Assembly (NCBI GenBank): GCA_015486685.1
Contig: WFRC01000324.1
Span: forward strand, 1 to 14,391
From: Caldifarciminota bacterium
GTDB lineage: Bacteria; Hydrothermota; UBA3072; WFRC01
DNA length: 14,391 bases
Reading direction: 5' to 3'
A model generated the notes under the pieces. The model was given only the letters and a program-made list of their open reading frames with translations, did not search any database and was not told the DNA's origin. Made by a program: the position numbers and the translations under genes. Positions 1 to 7,005 of the stretch are shown piece by piece. The first letter of the stretch is position 1. Every line of letters starts with the position of its first letter.

Positions 1-1235
1 CTGTCTGCTACTTCTTTTAACAGATGGCTGCCGACAAGATGTCCGAATTTATCATCCACCCACTTGAAATGGTCAAGGTCAAAAAAAATTAATGAAACAG
101 GGAATTTTTCTTTTACTGATTTGGTAGTGATTTCGTCAAGATATATAAATGCATATCTGGCATTGTAAAGTTCCGTCAGGTCATCTGTTAAAGCGGCATT
201 TTTTATCTTTTGATAAAGTCGGGCATTTTCTATGGCAATTGCTAATTGTGATGCAATTTGCTCTACAAGATTTTTATGTTCCTGGTGAAATGCAAAGGGG
301 ATATTTGAACCAATATCAATAACTCCCAGAATCCTTTTTTCTCTTATAATAGGAACTGCCATTTCACTCTTTACGCCTTTAATTCCCATTAAGTACCTAT
401 TGTCTTTGTTTACATTGTCTACGATGACACTTTTTCCATGTTTTGTGCTGAATCCACTTAATCCTTCTCCAATTTTTACCAATGACCTTTTAGGAATAAT
501 ACCTTCAGAGCCTGAAAACCCCTGGAGATTCAAATTTTTGCGTTTTTTAAGGGCAATAGCGACATAGAGGAAATTAAAACTTTCTTTTATAAGTTGGGCA
601 CTTACCTGCAAAAGTTCTTCAATAGATAAAATACTGGAAATATTCCTTCCAATGCCAAATATAAGCGTAAGGTCTCTAACCCTTTCTTTCAATTTGTTGA
701 CAAGATTCGCGTTTTCAATTGCAATAGCAGTTTGGTTTATATATGCCTTAATTCTGCTTAAATCTTTTTTTGTAAATGTATCTCCACCTATCTTATTTAT
801 TACCTCTACAACGCCAATCAATTTATCTTTGGTGATTAGGGGTACTGCGAGGACAGATTTTGTTTTAAATCTGGTAATTTCGTCAACACCGTGAAAAAAT
901 CTCTTATCTCTTGAAGTGTCTTTTACTATTACAGGCTTTTTATGTTTTGCTACCCAACCTGCAATGCCCTGCCCAACCTTTAATCTTATATGTTTAATAT
1001 CATCTCTTTTCTCTCCAAATGCCTCAAAAAAGAAAAGTTCATTTTTTATATCATCGATAAGCAATAGTGACCAGGCTTCTGCCTTAATCAGGTCGGCAAT
1101 CCTTGTAATAACAATATGGAGAATTTTCCCAATATCCTTTTTTGAATTTATTATATTGATTACTTCATTAAATACAGATAGGTCGTTCAGTTTTTCTTTT
1201 AGTAATTCTATCTCTTCATCAATGGGATTACTCAT
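1..1235 (-). CDS. GAF-GAF-GGDEF signalling protein, C-terminus cut by window edge (possible Hypr-type cGAMP synthase)
   Basis: A 411-residue N-terminal part is visible; the C-terminus lies beyond base 1. Translating the minus strand gives a first GAF domain at about residues 22-175 (GQGIAGWVAKHKKPVIVKD, then SVLAVPLI), a second at about 190-340 (GEGLSGFSTKHGKSVIVDN, then MAVPII), a short helix, and the start of a GGDEF domain from about 347 (LTDDLTELYNARYAF, then FFDLDHFKWVDDKFGH). There is no signal peptide or membrane segment, so it is a cytoplasmic sensor enzyme; GAF domains usually bind small ligands. Usual GGDEF proteins have Asn and Asp at the two guanine-contacting positions (N335 and D344 in PleD). 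Here they are D394 and S403. Asp-to-Ser at the second site is known from Hypr enzymes that make 3',3'-cGAMP. The GGDEF motif itself is outside the window. The start ATG overlaps the stop of the upstream cyclase gene (ATGA), suggesting coupled translation. Domain calls are firm; the product is inference. Confidence 0.9.
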   Translation of the reverse strand, partial: MSNPIDEEIELLKEKLNDLSVFNEVINIINSKKDIGKILHIVITRIADLIKAEAWSLLLIDDIKNELFFFEAFGEKRDDIKHIRLKVGQGIAGWVAKHKKPVIVKDTSRDKRFFHGVDEITRFKTKSVLAVPLITKDKLIGVVEVINKIGGDTFTKKDLSRIKAYINQTAIAIENANLVNKLKERVRDLTLIFGIGRNISSILSIEELLQVSAQLIKESFNFLYVAIALKKRKNLNLQGFSGSEGIIPKRSLVKIGEGLSGFSTKHGKSVIVDNVNKDNRYLMGIKGVKSEMAVPIIREKRILGVIDIGSNIPFAFHQEHKNLVEQIASQLAIAIENARLYQKIKNAALTDDLTELYNARYAFIYLDEITTKSVKEKFPVSLIFFDLDHFKWVDDKFGHLVGSHLLKEVAD

Positions 1236-3757
1236 TTTTCCATCTCTTTTACTACATAGAGTATTTTAACTCTTCTCCCTTCGGTATATAAATTTCCATT
1301 TTCATCAATTTCTAATTGGTATTTAGATGGTACTTCTTCGGAAATTGCTTCTTCTTTATTCATTACATCGGTATAGTATATACCTAATTGCTGTATGTAA
1401 TAATTTTCAAAAAGATATATCCTTTCACTATGTTTCATTTTGAGAATCTCAAGTAGTTTTTTGTTAAGGTATTCTGCGTCTATTTTATCAGGCATATTCA
1501 TCCCAATGTAAAATCTTTTTGCGTTGAGGAGAAGATTGAAGAGCGTTGAATGGTCGATTACTATTACCGACGATTCTAATGATTTTCCACTTGAAAAAAT
1601 GGTCGCCTCATTTACAAGTGGGCCTGTAATATCGGGGTCTCCATAAGCATTGGGACTGAAATAAAAATCCTTTTCAGGTTCTCCACTCGCAATACCTATA
1701 CCAATCCTGAATAAGGACTTAAATTCAGGAGGTAAAAGGGCATAAGTCATTCCATCGTGAAATATTTCCTTTTCAGAAATTCCCTGGAACCAATCTCTAT
1801 AATGTAGATAGTTCTTTTCAATAAAATTTTGTGCCGCTTTTACCATATCAACTCCATTTTTAACGGCGTTTTCTGCACTAAACATATCTTTACCAAAATT
1901 GAAATCTTCTTCAAAAGCCATTGAGTATCTTGCAATACCTTTGTTCTTTTCTTTTCTTTCTTTATATAATCTTTGATACAACTCTTTTGCCCTTCCTCCA
2001 TACCATATAATGCCTCCATCTCCCATTTCTTTAACAGGGAAACTATTCCCTGTTTTACATACTTGTTTTACTTCATTATGAAAAAGGTTCAGGATTTCTC
2101 TCTGTTTTTTTGCATTTCTTAGCCTATGAGCCATAAATGTCGACCCCCTGATATCATAAACAAGCACTGTGCCTTGAGAAGAGAATTTTTTTAATATAAT
2201 ATTACCTATATCATCTATTCTTTTAAAGACCTCAAAATTTATATTGGGCATTATTTTACCTTTTGTACCGAATCTATAAAATTTTCCTTTTGAAAGCAGG
2301 TCAATAGATATCCAGTGGACTGTATCCATAAGGACAGTAGGAGAATGTATCTTTTTGTAATCTATTTGAGGAGGCCAGAATGTTAACATCCTATTTAAAC
2401 TTTCCATTACATATATAGGTTGAAATATTTCCCGAATATTTTTTTGGTACCCTGTAATGATTTTTTCAAAATCTGGTGTAAAGTTTCTCTTTGATTCATC
2501 TCTTAATCCATCTATTATACCAGGGTCTTTTTTATATGCCCTTGCCGTAAATGAGAGGATGATTTTTTTTGTTTTTGAAGAAATAACATCCATATATGGT
2601 ATTATATGCCAGTATTCTTTTACAATTTTTTCAATATCCCATAAAGGTACAGGGGGTAAATATTTTGAGAGTTTACTGGGTTTTATTTCTTGAAGTTCTT
2701 TATTTTCTTTTACCTTTTCTTCCAATTCAGATATTTGCTTTGTATAACTTTCAACATACCATAAATGGTTCTTAAAGGATTTTTGAATTTCTTGAATATA
2801 GTCAGAGATATTCTGGATTAAATCATTTATATCTTTTCCTTTTTCTCCTACTACTTTTTTTAATCCATCCATTGCTGTATCAAATATCTTGCTCGTTTTT
2901 TCTCGCATCTTTTTATCCATTCTATCAAGTTCCTTATCTGTTTTTCTCAGGGATTGTTCCTTATTCTTTGCCTTAACAGAAATGAGATGGGCAATCTTTA
3001 TCAAAACCTTTTCAGAGGGGGATAAGAATCTTTCAAAAGGGAAGTTCTTAATATCCGTAATATTCTCAAGGTTTGTATTTTCAGCAAGGGCAATGATATC
3101 ATTTTCTTCTCTTTGTCTAAATTCCGATAATAGAGATTGGTGTATATTTTCAAAAAGATTTTTTGTAAAGCCGTATCTTTCTATACTATTTTCTAAGTCA
3201 TCAATGGTGATATTATTTAAGGGGTAACCCAGAATAGTAGTCTTGTCAAATAGTTTTTCAAAGATACCCACAGGAATATTATTTCTGAATCTATTTCTAA
3301 TGGATTGAAATGTGATATTGATATGTTTGGCAATAATCTTTGCCATTCTTTTTTCATTTAATTCCTTCTTGGGTATAAGGTTCCTTACGGCCAGTTCAAA
3401 AATGACTGAGAATACAGGTCTATTTTTCACGGCATTTTCATAATCTTCTTCTATAATCTTTTTATCCTCATCTGTCAGCCATTCTGTTTCTTTTTTTGAG
3501 GCAAATAGGATAAGTTTATTGAAGATTTTTTGATAAAAATCTATTTTATTTTTTGGAAATTCAACAACAATTAAACCATCATGTCCGCTGAAGAAACTGT
3601 AAATTTCTTTTGGAATCCCTTCTATATCAATAAATGTCTTTAATATTTCAAGATTTCTCTGAAAATCATCTTTCTTGCCTATCTCTTTTCTCAAATATGA
3701 TGCAAATCTGCTCTCTAATTCACAGGCAGATTCAATTTCATATACAGGAACTTTCAT
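1232..3757 (-). CDS. Large protein with divergent class III nucleotide cyclase domain
   Basis: This is an 841-residue soluble protein. Residues 1-525 match nothing I recognise. They look mostly helical, with a charged stretch at about 262-355 that could form a coiled coil. A class III cyclase homology domain starts near 528. Metal-binding Asp are D535 (VYDIRGST) and D580 (KEMGDGG). The base-selecting pair looks like K576 and D709 (three residues before G712), the adenine-type Lys/Asp pair. R684 begins RIGIGIASG, and N716 (LVNEA) fits the conserved Asn. The Arg expected four residues after that Asn is I720, so the transition-state Arg appears to be missing. About 100 residues separate D580 and R684, more than in the CHASE2 cyclase of this window (about 45). 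No membrane segments are visible. The ATG has AAAGG about 6 bases upstream. The gene lies 60 bases after pyrC and overlaps the GAF-GGDEF gene by 4 bases. It could be a weak or ATP-sensing pseudo-cyclase rather than an active enzyme. Confidence 0.85.
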   Translation of the reverse strand: MKVPVYEIESACELESRFASYLRKEIGKKDDFQRNLEILKTFIDIEGIPKEIYSFFSGHDGLIVVEFPKNKIDFYQKIFNKLILFASKKETEWLTDEDKKIIEEDYENAVKNRPVFSVIFELAVRNLIPKKELNEKRMAKIIAKHINITFQSIRNRFRNNIPVGIFEKLFDKTTILGYPLNNITIDDLENSIERYGFTKNLFENIHQSLLSEFRQREENDIIALAENTNLENITDIKNFPFERFLSPSEKVLIKIAHLISVKAKNKEQSLRKTDKELDRMDKKMREKTSKIFDTAMDGLKKVVGEKGKDINDLIQNISDYIQEIQKSFKNHLWYVESYTKQISELEEKVKENKELQEIKPSKLSKYLPPVPLWDIEKIVKEYWHIIPYMDVISSKTKKIILSFTARAYKKDPGIIDGLRDESKRNFTPDFEKIITGYQKNIREIFQPIYVMESLNRMLTFWPPQIDYKKIHSPTVLMDTVHWISIDLLSKGKFYRFGTKGKIMPNINFEVFKRIDDIGNIILKKFSSQGTVLVYDIRGSTFMAHRLRNAKKQREILNLFHNEVKQVCKTGNSFPVKEMGDGGIIWYGGRAKELYQRLYKERKEKNKGIARYSMAFEEDFNFGKDMFSAENAVKNGVDMVKAAQNFIEKNYLHYRDWFQGISEKEIFHDGMTYALLPPEFKSLFRIGIGIASGEPEKDFYFSPNAYGDPDITGPLVNEATIFSSGKSLESSVIVIDHSTLFNLLLNAKRFYIGMNMPDKIDAEYLNKKLLEILKMKHSERIYLFENYYIQQLGIYYTDVMNKEEAISEEVPSKYQLEIDENGNLYTEGRRVKILYVVKEMEK

Positions 3758-3817
3758 ATTTTACCTTTATCTTTTGTGTTTGATGAAGTTGTATGTTTTC
3801 ACTTTATCTTTTATTGT

Positions 3818-5107
3818 TTAAAAAGCGGATGGAGTGAATATCCCATCGTTAAACACTAAATTGCCGTTTACTATAGTAGAAATTACCTTACCATCAACTT
3901 TCCAATCTATAAACGGAGAATTTGACGATTTTGATACAAAAGCGTCTTCCTCTATTTTCCACTGTTTTTTGAGGTCAATAAGGACAAAATCTGCCAATCC
4001 ATTTACTTTTATTTCTCCATAGGGAAGATGGAAACAGTTTCCTGGCGAAGATGTCATTTTGGAGATTAGTGTGCTTAAAGCAACTTTTCCTGTTTTTACC
4101 AATTTTGTATGAAGGACAGAGAACGAGGTTTCAAGCCCTATTACCCCAAATGCAGCAAGAGAGTACTCTAATTCTTTTCTATATCGTGGGTGAGGTGCAT
4201 GGTCTGTTGCAATTGCATCTATTATGCCTTTATTTAATCCTTTAATTAAAGCATTTACATCCTCTCTGGTTCTTAACGGGGGCTTCATTTTCGTGTTTGT
4301 ATCAAATGTTCTTACAGACTCTTCTGTAAGGGTGAGATGGTGTGGCGTTACTTCACAGGTAATTTTTTCTGTTTGCTTTTTCATCCTCTCAATTCTGGAT
4401 AATGCCTCTTTTGTAGAAATATGTGCAAGATGGAGTCTACCACCTGTAAATTTTGCTAAAAGGAGGTCTCTTGCTACGATTGTTGTTTCTGAGATAGAAG
4501 GAATACCCTCAATCCCGAGGTCAGCAGAAACAACTCCTTCGTTTATTTGTCCTTCCGAAGATAGGTCTAAATCCTCCGGGTGCTCTATTACGGGTATGCC
4601 AAATATTTTTGTATATTCCAATGCCCTCCGCATAACATCTGCATTCATAACAGGAGAACCATCATCTGAAATGCCAATACACCCTGCTTTAACAAGGTGT
4701 CCAATCTCTGATATTTCTTTTCCTTCCCTTGCTTTTGTTATGGTACCAATAGGGAATATCTTTGCATAACCTGCCTGTTTGGCTCTATCTATGATATATC
4801 TTGCAGTTCCTTCATTGTCCACAGGAGGGATTGTATTGGGCATTGCACATATTGTTGCATATCCGCCTTTAACCGCTGCTTTGCTGCCTGTCTCTATTGT
4901 TTCAGCATCTTCGTTCCCTGGTTCCCTGAGGTGTGTATGTATGTCAATAAATGCAGGCATCAAATAAAGGTTTTTCCCATCAATTACTAATTCTGGCATT
5001 CCTTTGATTTTCTTTTTTACCCTGCCATTTATGATATATACATTTCCCTTCTCATCAATTTTGTTTAATGGGTCAAATAGATGTGCACCTTTTATTTCAA
5101 CAATCAT
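3818..5107 (-). CDS. pyrC: Dihydroorotase, type I
   Basis: The enzyme is a zinc hydrolase that closes N-carbamoyl-L-aspartate to dihydroorotate, the third step of pyrimidine synthesis, in the cytoplasm. The 429 residues match the usual length of the single-domain bacterial enzyme. Visible landmarks are the metal ligands H57 and H59 in DIHTHLREPG, the SDDG motif at 147-150 (the Asp that stands in for a carboxylated Lys in this class), H176 in IEHPED, H229 in LAHIST, and D302 in ATDHAPH with the catalytic Asp. Substrate residues include N91 in AMPNT and R60. The start ATG overlaps the pyrB stop as ATGA, so translation is probably coupled. In some bacteria this type of dihydroorotase forms a complex with aspartate carbamoyltransferase, and the tight gene coupling would suit that. 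Allantoinase and hydantoinase are relatives, but the pyrB neighbour and LREPG motif point to dihydroorotase. Confidence 0.97.
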   Translation of the reverse strand: MIVEIKGAHLFDPLNKIDEKGNVYIINGRVKKKIKGMPELVIDGKNLYLMPAFIDIHTHLREPGNEDAETIETGSKAAVKGGYATICAMPNTIPPVDNEGTARYIIDRAKQAGYAKIFPIGTITKAREGKEISEIGHLVKAGCIGISDDGSPVMNADVMRRALEYTKIFGIPVIEHPEDLDLSSEGQINEGVVSADLGIEGIPSISETTIVARDLLLAKFTGGRLHLAHISTKEALSRIERMKKQTEKITCEVTPHHLTLTEESVRTFDTNTKMKPPLRTREDVNALIKGLNKGIIDAIATDHAPHPRYRKELEYSLAAFGVIGLETSFSVLHTKLVKTGKVALSTLISKMTSSPGNCFHLPYGEIKVNGLADFVLIDLKKQWKIEEDAFVSKSSNSPFIDWKVDGKVISTIVNGNLVFNDGIFTPSAF

Positions 5108-6039
5108 ACCTTTTCCTTTCTAACTTTTCTACTTAATAGATACAAAACCGCCATTCTTACCGCAACTCCATTTGTTACCTGGTTTAGTATAATTGAGTGA
5201 TGTCCATCTGCAACTTTTGAAGAAAGTTCTATGCCTCTATTTATAGGTCCCGGATGCATTATAACAACATCTTTCTTAGCCATTTTTAATCTTTCAGGAT
5301 TTATACCATAGAGTTTGATATATTCTCGGATACCGGGGAATAAACCTTTGCTCTGTCTTTCAAGTTGTATCCTTAAAACATATATTAAATCCTGTCCCTT
5401 TATTGCATCATCAAGATTATAATAGGTATTTATATCCCATCCATCCATTTTATAAGGGAGGAGCGTGGGGGGGGCACATACTGAGACATTCGTTTTAGAC
5501 TTTTTCAATGCTAATATAAGTGAGCGAGCAACCCTTGAATGGGCAATATCGCCAACAATAAGAACATTCAACCCATCGATTTTATTAAATCTTTCCTTTA
5601 TGCTCATTATATCAAGGAGTGCCTGGGTCGGATGTTCATGCGCTCCGTCTCCTGCATTTATTACAGAGGCATCAAGTTTCTTTGCGAGAAAATGTGATGC
5701 GCCTGGCATAGAATGTCTCAAAACTACCATATCTACCTTCATTGCCTGAATATTCCTTGCAGTATCAAGAAGTGTTTCTCCTTTAAGGACGCTGGAGTTT
5801 GAGGAAGAAATACTCACTATATCAGCAGACATCCTTCTTTCAGCCAATTGAAAAGAATTTAATGTTCTGGTGCTGGGTTCAAAAAATAGATTGGCAATAG
5901 TTATACCTGTTAGTGTAGGCACCTTTTTAATAGGTCTTTCCAATATCTCTTTCATTGAGAATGCAGTATCAATTATTGCTGTAATTTCTTTTGGGGATAA
6001 TTCTGCGATGCCCAGAAGGTCTTTTTTCTTAAAATTCAT
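5104..6039 (-). CDS. pyrB: Aspartate carbamoyltransferase catalytic subunit
   Basis: This enzyme joins carbamoyl phosphate and L-aspartate to make N-carbamoyl-aspartate, the committed step of pyrimidine synthesis. The 311 residues fit the family. The carbamoyl-phosphate site FFEPSTRT is at 52-59, the mobile loop with S82, S83 and K86 lies in NSSVLKGET, HEHPTQALLD is at 134-143, R168 is in HSRVARS, and HPGPINRG at 262-269 is the aspartate-side motif. No regulatory subunit (pyrI) is present nearby, so the enzyme is likely unregulated by nucleotides or paired with PyrC. It overlaps pyrR upstream and pyrC downstream by 4 bases each (ATGA). One oddity is a run of eight identical bases (G on the plus strand, 5467-5474) encoding Ala-Pro-Pro near residue 190. 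The reading frame is intact across it. Confidence 0.97.
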   Translation of the reverse strand: MNFKKKDLLGIAELSPKEITAIIDTAFSMKEILERPIKKVPTLTGITIANLFFEPSTRTLNSFQLAERRMSADIVSISSSNSSVLKGETLLDTARNIQAMKVDMVVLRHSMPGASHFLAKKLDASVINAGDGAHEHPTQALLDIMSIKERFNKIDGLNVLIVGDIAHSRVARSLILALKKSKTNVSVCAPPTLLPYKMDGWDINTYYNLDDAIKGQDLIYVLRIQLERQSKGLFPGIREYIKLYGINPERLKMAKKDVVIMHPGPINRGIELSSKVADGHHSIILNQVTNGVAVRMAVLYLLSRKVRKEKV

Positions 6040-6578
6040 TTAACTTCCTCTAATAACCAGACACTATCTTCTTTATCAATACCCTTAACCATTACCTGTA
6101 TATGTTCATTTTGCATAACTTCAACCTTTTTGCCAATGAAATCAGGATGAATAGGTAGTTCTCTACCTCCTCTATCTATAAGCACGGCCAGATAAATTCT
6201 TGCGGCTCTTCCAAAATCTACAAGTTCGTCAAGTGCAGCCCTTATTGTTCTTCCTGTATATAAAACATCATCAATAAGTACGATACGCATATCATCTATG
6301 TTGCAGGGAATTTCAGTAGCAGCGATTACAGGTCTTGGGCCTATGGTGGAGAGGTCGTCACGATAGAGTGTTATATCCAACATTCCCGATTCCAATCTCG
6401 TACCTGTTTCCTTCTCTATATCGTCCCTAATTCTTTCAGCAATTACATCGCCTCTGTTCCTTATCCCAATAATACAAAGATTTTCAATACCCTCTTCAAT
6501 AATTTCAGAGGCAATCCTTTTCAATGTCCATTTTATCTCTTTTTCACCCATTATCTTTCTCTTCTTTTTTATTTTCAT
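6036..6578 (-). CDS. pyrR: PyrR: pyrimidine operon regulator / uracil phosphoribosyltransferase
   Basis: PyrR proteins have a PRTase fold. Most bind pyr mRNA in response to UMP, and many also convert uracil and PRPP to UMP. The 180-residue length is typical. The PRPP loop VLIDDVLYTGRT is at 100-111, ITLYRDDLS at 69-77 is the family signature, and LIDRGGRELPIHPDFIGK is at 133-150. The first ATG (6578) gives the usual N-terminal length before LKRIASEIIE. A second ATG at 6551 has a purine-rich AGAAGAGAAAG just upstream and is the alternative start. The promoter's expected start point falls on the A of the first ATG, so the mRNA may be leaderless. That leaves no room for the attenuator on which PyrR classically acts, so its target may lie elsewhere or it may serve mainly as an enzyme. 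It heads the pyrR-pyrB-pyrC run. Confidence 0.95.
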   Translation of the reverse strand: MKIKKKRKIMGEKEIKWTLKRIASEIIEEGIENLCIIGIRNRGDVIAERIRDDIEKETGTRLESGMLDITLYRDDLSTIGPRPVIAATEIPCNIDDMRIVLIDDVLYTGRTIRAALDELVDFGRAARIYLAVLIDRGGRELPIHPDFIGKKVEVMQNEHIQVMVKGIDKEDSVWLLEEVK

Positions 6579-6584
6579 CCCTGT

Positions 6585-6612
6585 ATTATAATAATGTATA
6601 AAAAAAATTCAA
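6585..6612 (-). promoter_or_regulatory. Sigma-70-type promoter of the pyr run
   Basis: Read on the minus strand there is TTGAAT (6612-6607), a 16-base spacer, and a perfect TATAAT (6590-6585), followed by ACAGGG and then the pyrR ATG. With the usual 6-base distance from -10 to +1, transcription would start on the A of the ATG at 6578. Confidence 0.65.
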
Positions 6613-6858
6613 GTTTTTTTATAAAAAATTGTGAAAAATAGATAAATGGGGGCATAGGGTGATGAATAGACAAAGTGTTTTGTGCGTAGTGCTTCGTGTC
6701 TGGTTAAAAAAGATAGGTTAAGGTTGAGAGAGGGGAAGACGCTTGCCGCTTTTCGCTAAAGAATGTTCTCCCTTAATCCCTTCCAGAGGGAAGAGAGAGA
6801 AAAATGGACGCTGGATAAAAATATAACAGAAAAAAATATAAAAAAGTGGATTTTTTCA
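6613..6858. other. Divergent intergenic stretch between the pyr and mnmE promoters
   Basis: This stretch separates two divergent transcription units. It is mostly A/T-rich, with a less AT-rich part at about 6655-6770. That part holds a GTGCGTAGTGCTTCGTGTC phrase (about 6681-6700) of the kind often seen as dispersed intergenic repeats, and a weak hairpin (TCCCT, loop TCCAG, AGGGA) at about 6767-6781. An open frame starts at 6763 with the same 12 bases as the mnmE start codon region, but it has no ribosome binding site and its composition does not look coding. I see no PyrR-binding loop, riboswitch, tRNA or convincing terminator here. Confidence 0.5.
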
Positions 6859-6886
6859 TTGACAAATCAGAAAAATGGATTAATAT
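6859..6886 (+). promoter_or_regulatory. Likely promoter for the small ORF, mnmE and CHASE2 cyclase
   Basis: There is a perfect TTGACA at 6859-6864, a 16-base spacer, and TAATAT at 6881-6886 (4 of 6 to consensus). The predicted start is near 6893, just before an AAGGAGG ribosome binding site. A separate TATAAT at 6973-6978 lies closer to mnmE but has no recognisable -35 box. Confidence 0.5.
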
Positions 6887-6909
6887 TTTACAAAAAGGAG
6901 GTAGAAAGA

Positions 6910-6987
6910 ATGACTAAAAGAATTTCAAAACATAGGGCACAATATATCAGTAGGGTCAGTCTTCCAGTTTCCTATAATAGAGTATGA
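6910..6987 (+). CDS. Possible 25-residue peptide upstream of mnmE
   Basis: The frame reads MTKRISKHRAQYISRVSLPV plus five more residues (ending in RV) and stops at TGA. In its favour are a near-perfect Shine-Dalgarno (AAGGAGG at 6896-6902, 7 bases before the ATG), a good promoter placed right before it, and a stop only about 16-19 bases before the mnmE start, so ribosomes could pass from one to the other. The peptide is basic, with no hydrophobic segment and no known family that I recognise. It is not ribosomal protein L34, which often lies near mnmE in other bacteria. Seven of its 25 codons (AAA, AGA, AGG, CAA) are of the type read by tRNAs that MnmE modifies, but such codons are common in AT-rich genes anyway. 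It may be a leader peptide, or just a strong ribosome landing site. Confidence 0.35.
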   Translation: MTKRISKHRAQYISRVSLPVSYNRV

Positions 6988-7005
6988 AAAACATAAAAGG
7001 AAATG

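Noticed and set aside
652..1269. Open frames on the plus strand opposite the GAF-GGDEF gene
   Set aside because: The minus-strand frame has clear GAF and GGDEF motifs; the plus-strand translations are low-complexity hydrophobic shadows.
3765..3812. Direct repeat CTTTATCTTTT in the gap between pyrC and the cyclase-like gene
   Set aside because: An 11-base A/T-rich repeat is expected by chance; one copy lies in the ribosome-binding region of the next gene and no other structure is seen.
4224..4769. 181-codon open frame on the plus strand
   Set aside because: It lies wholly opposite pyrC, shows no motif and has no ribosome binding site.
6579..6858. PyrR-dependent attenuator
   Set aside because: I searched by eye for the PyrR-binding loop and a terminator hairpin on the minus strand and found neither.
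6763..6909. N-terminal part of a 74-codon frame upstream of mnmE
   Set aside because: No ribosome binding site and non-coding-like composition; only the last 25 codons have start signals.
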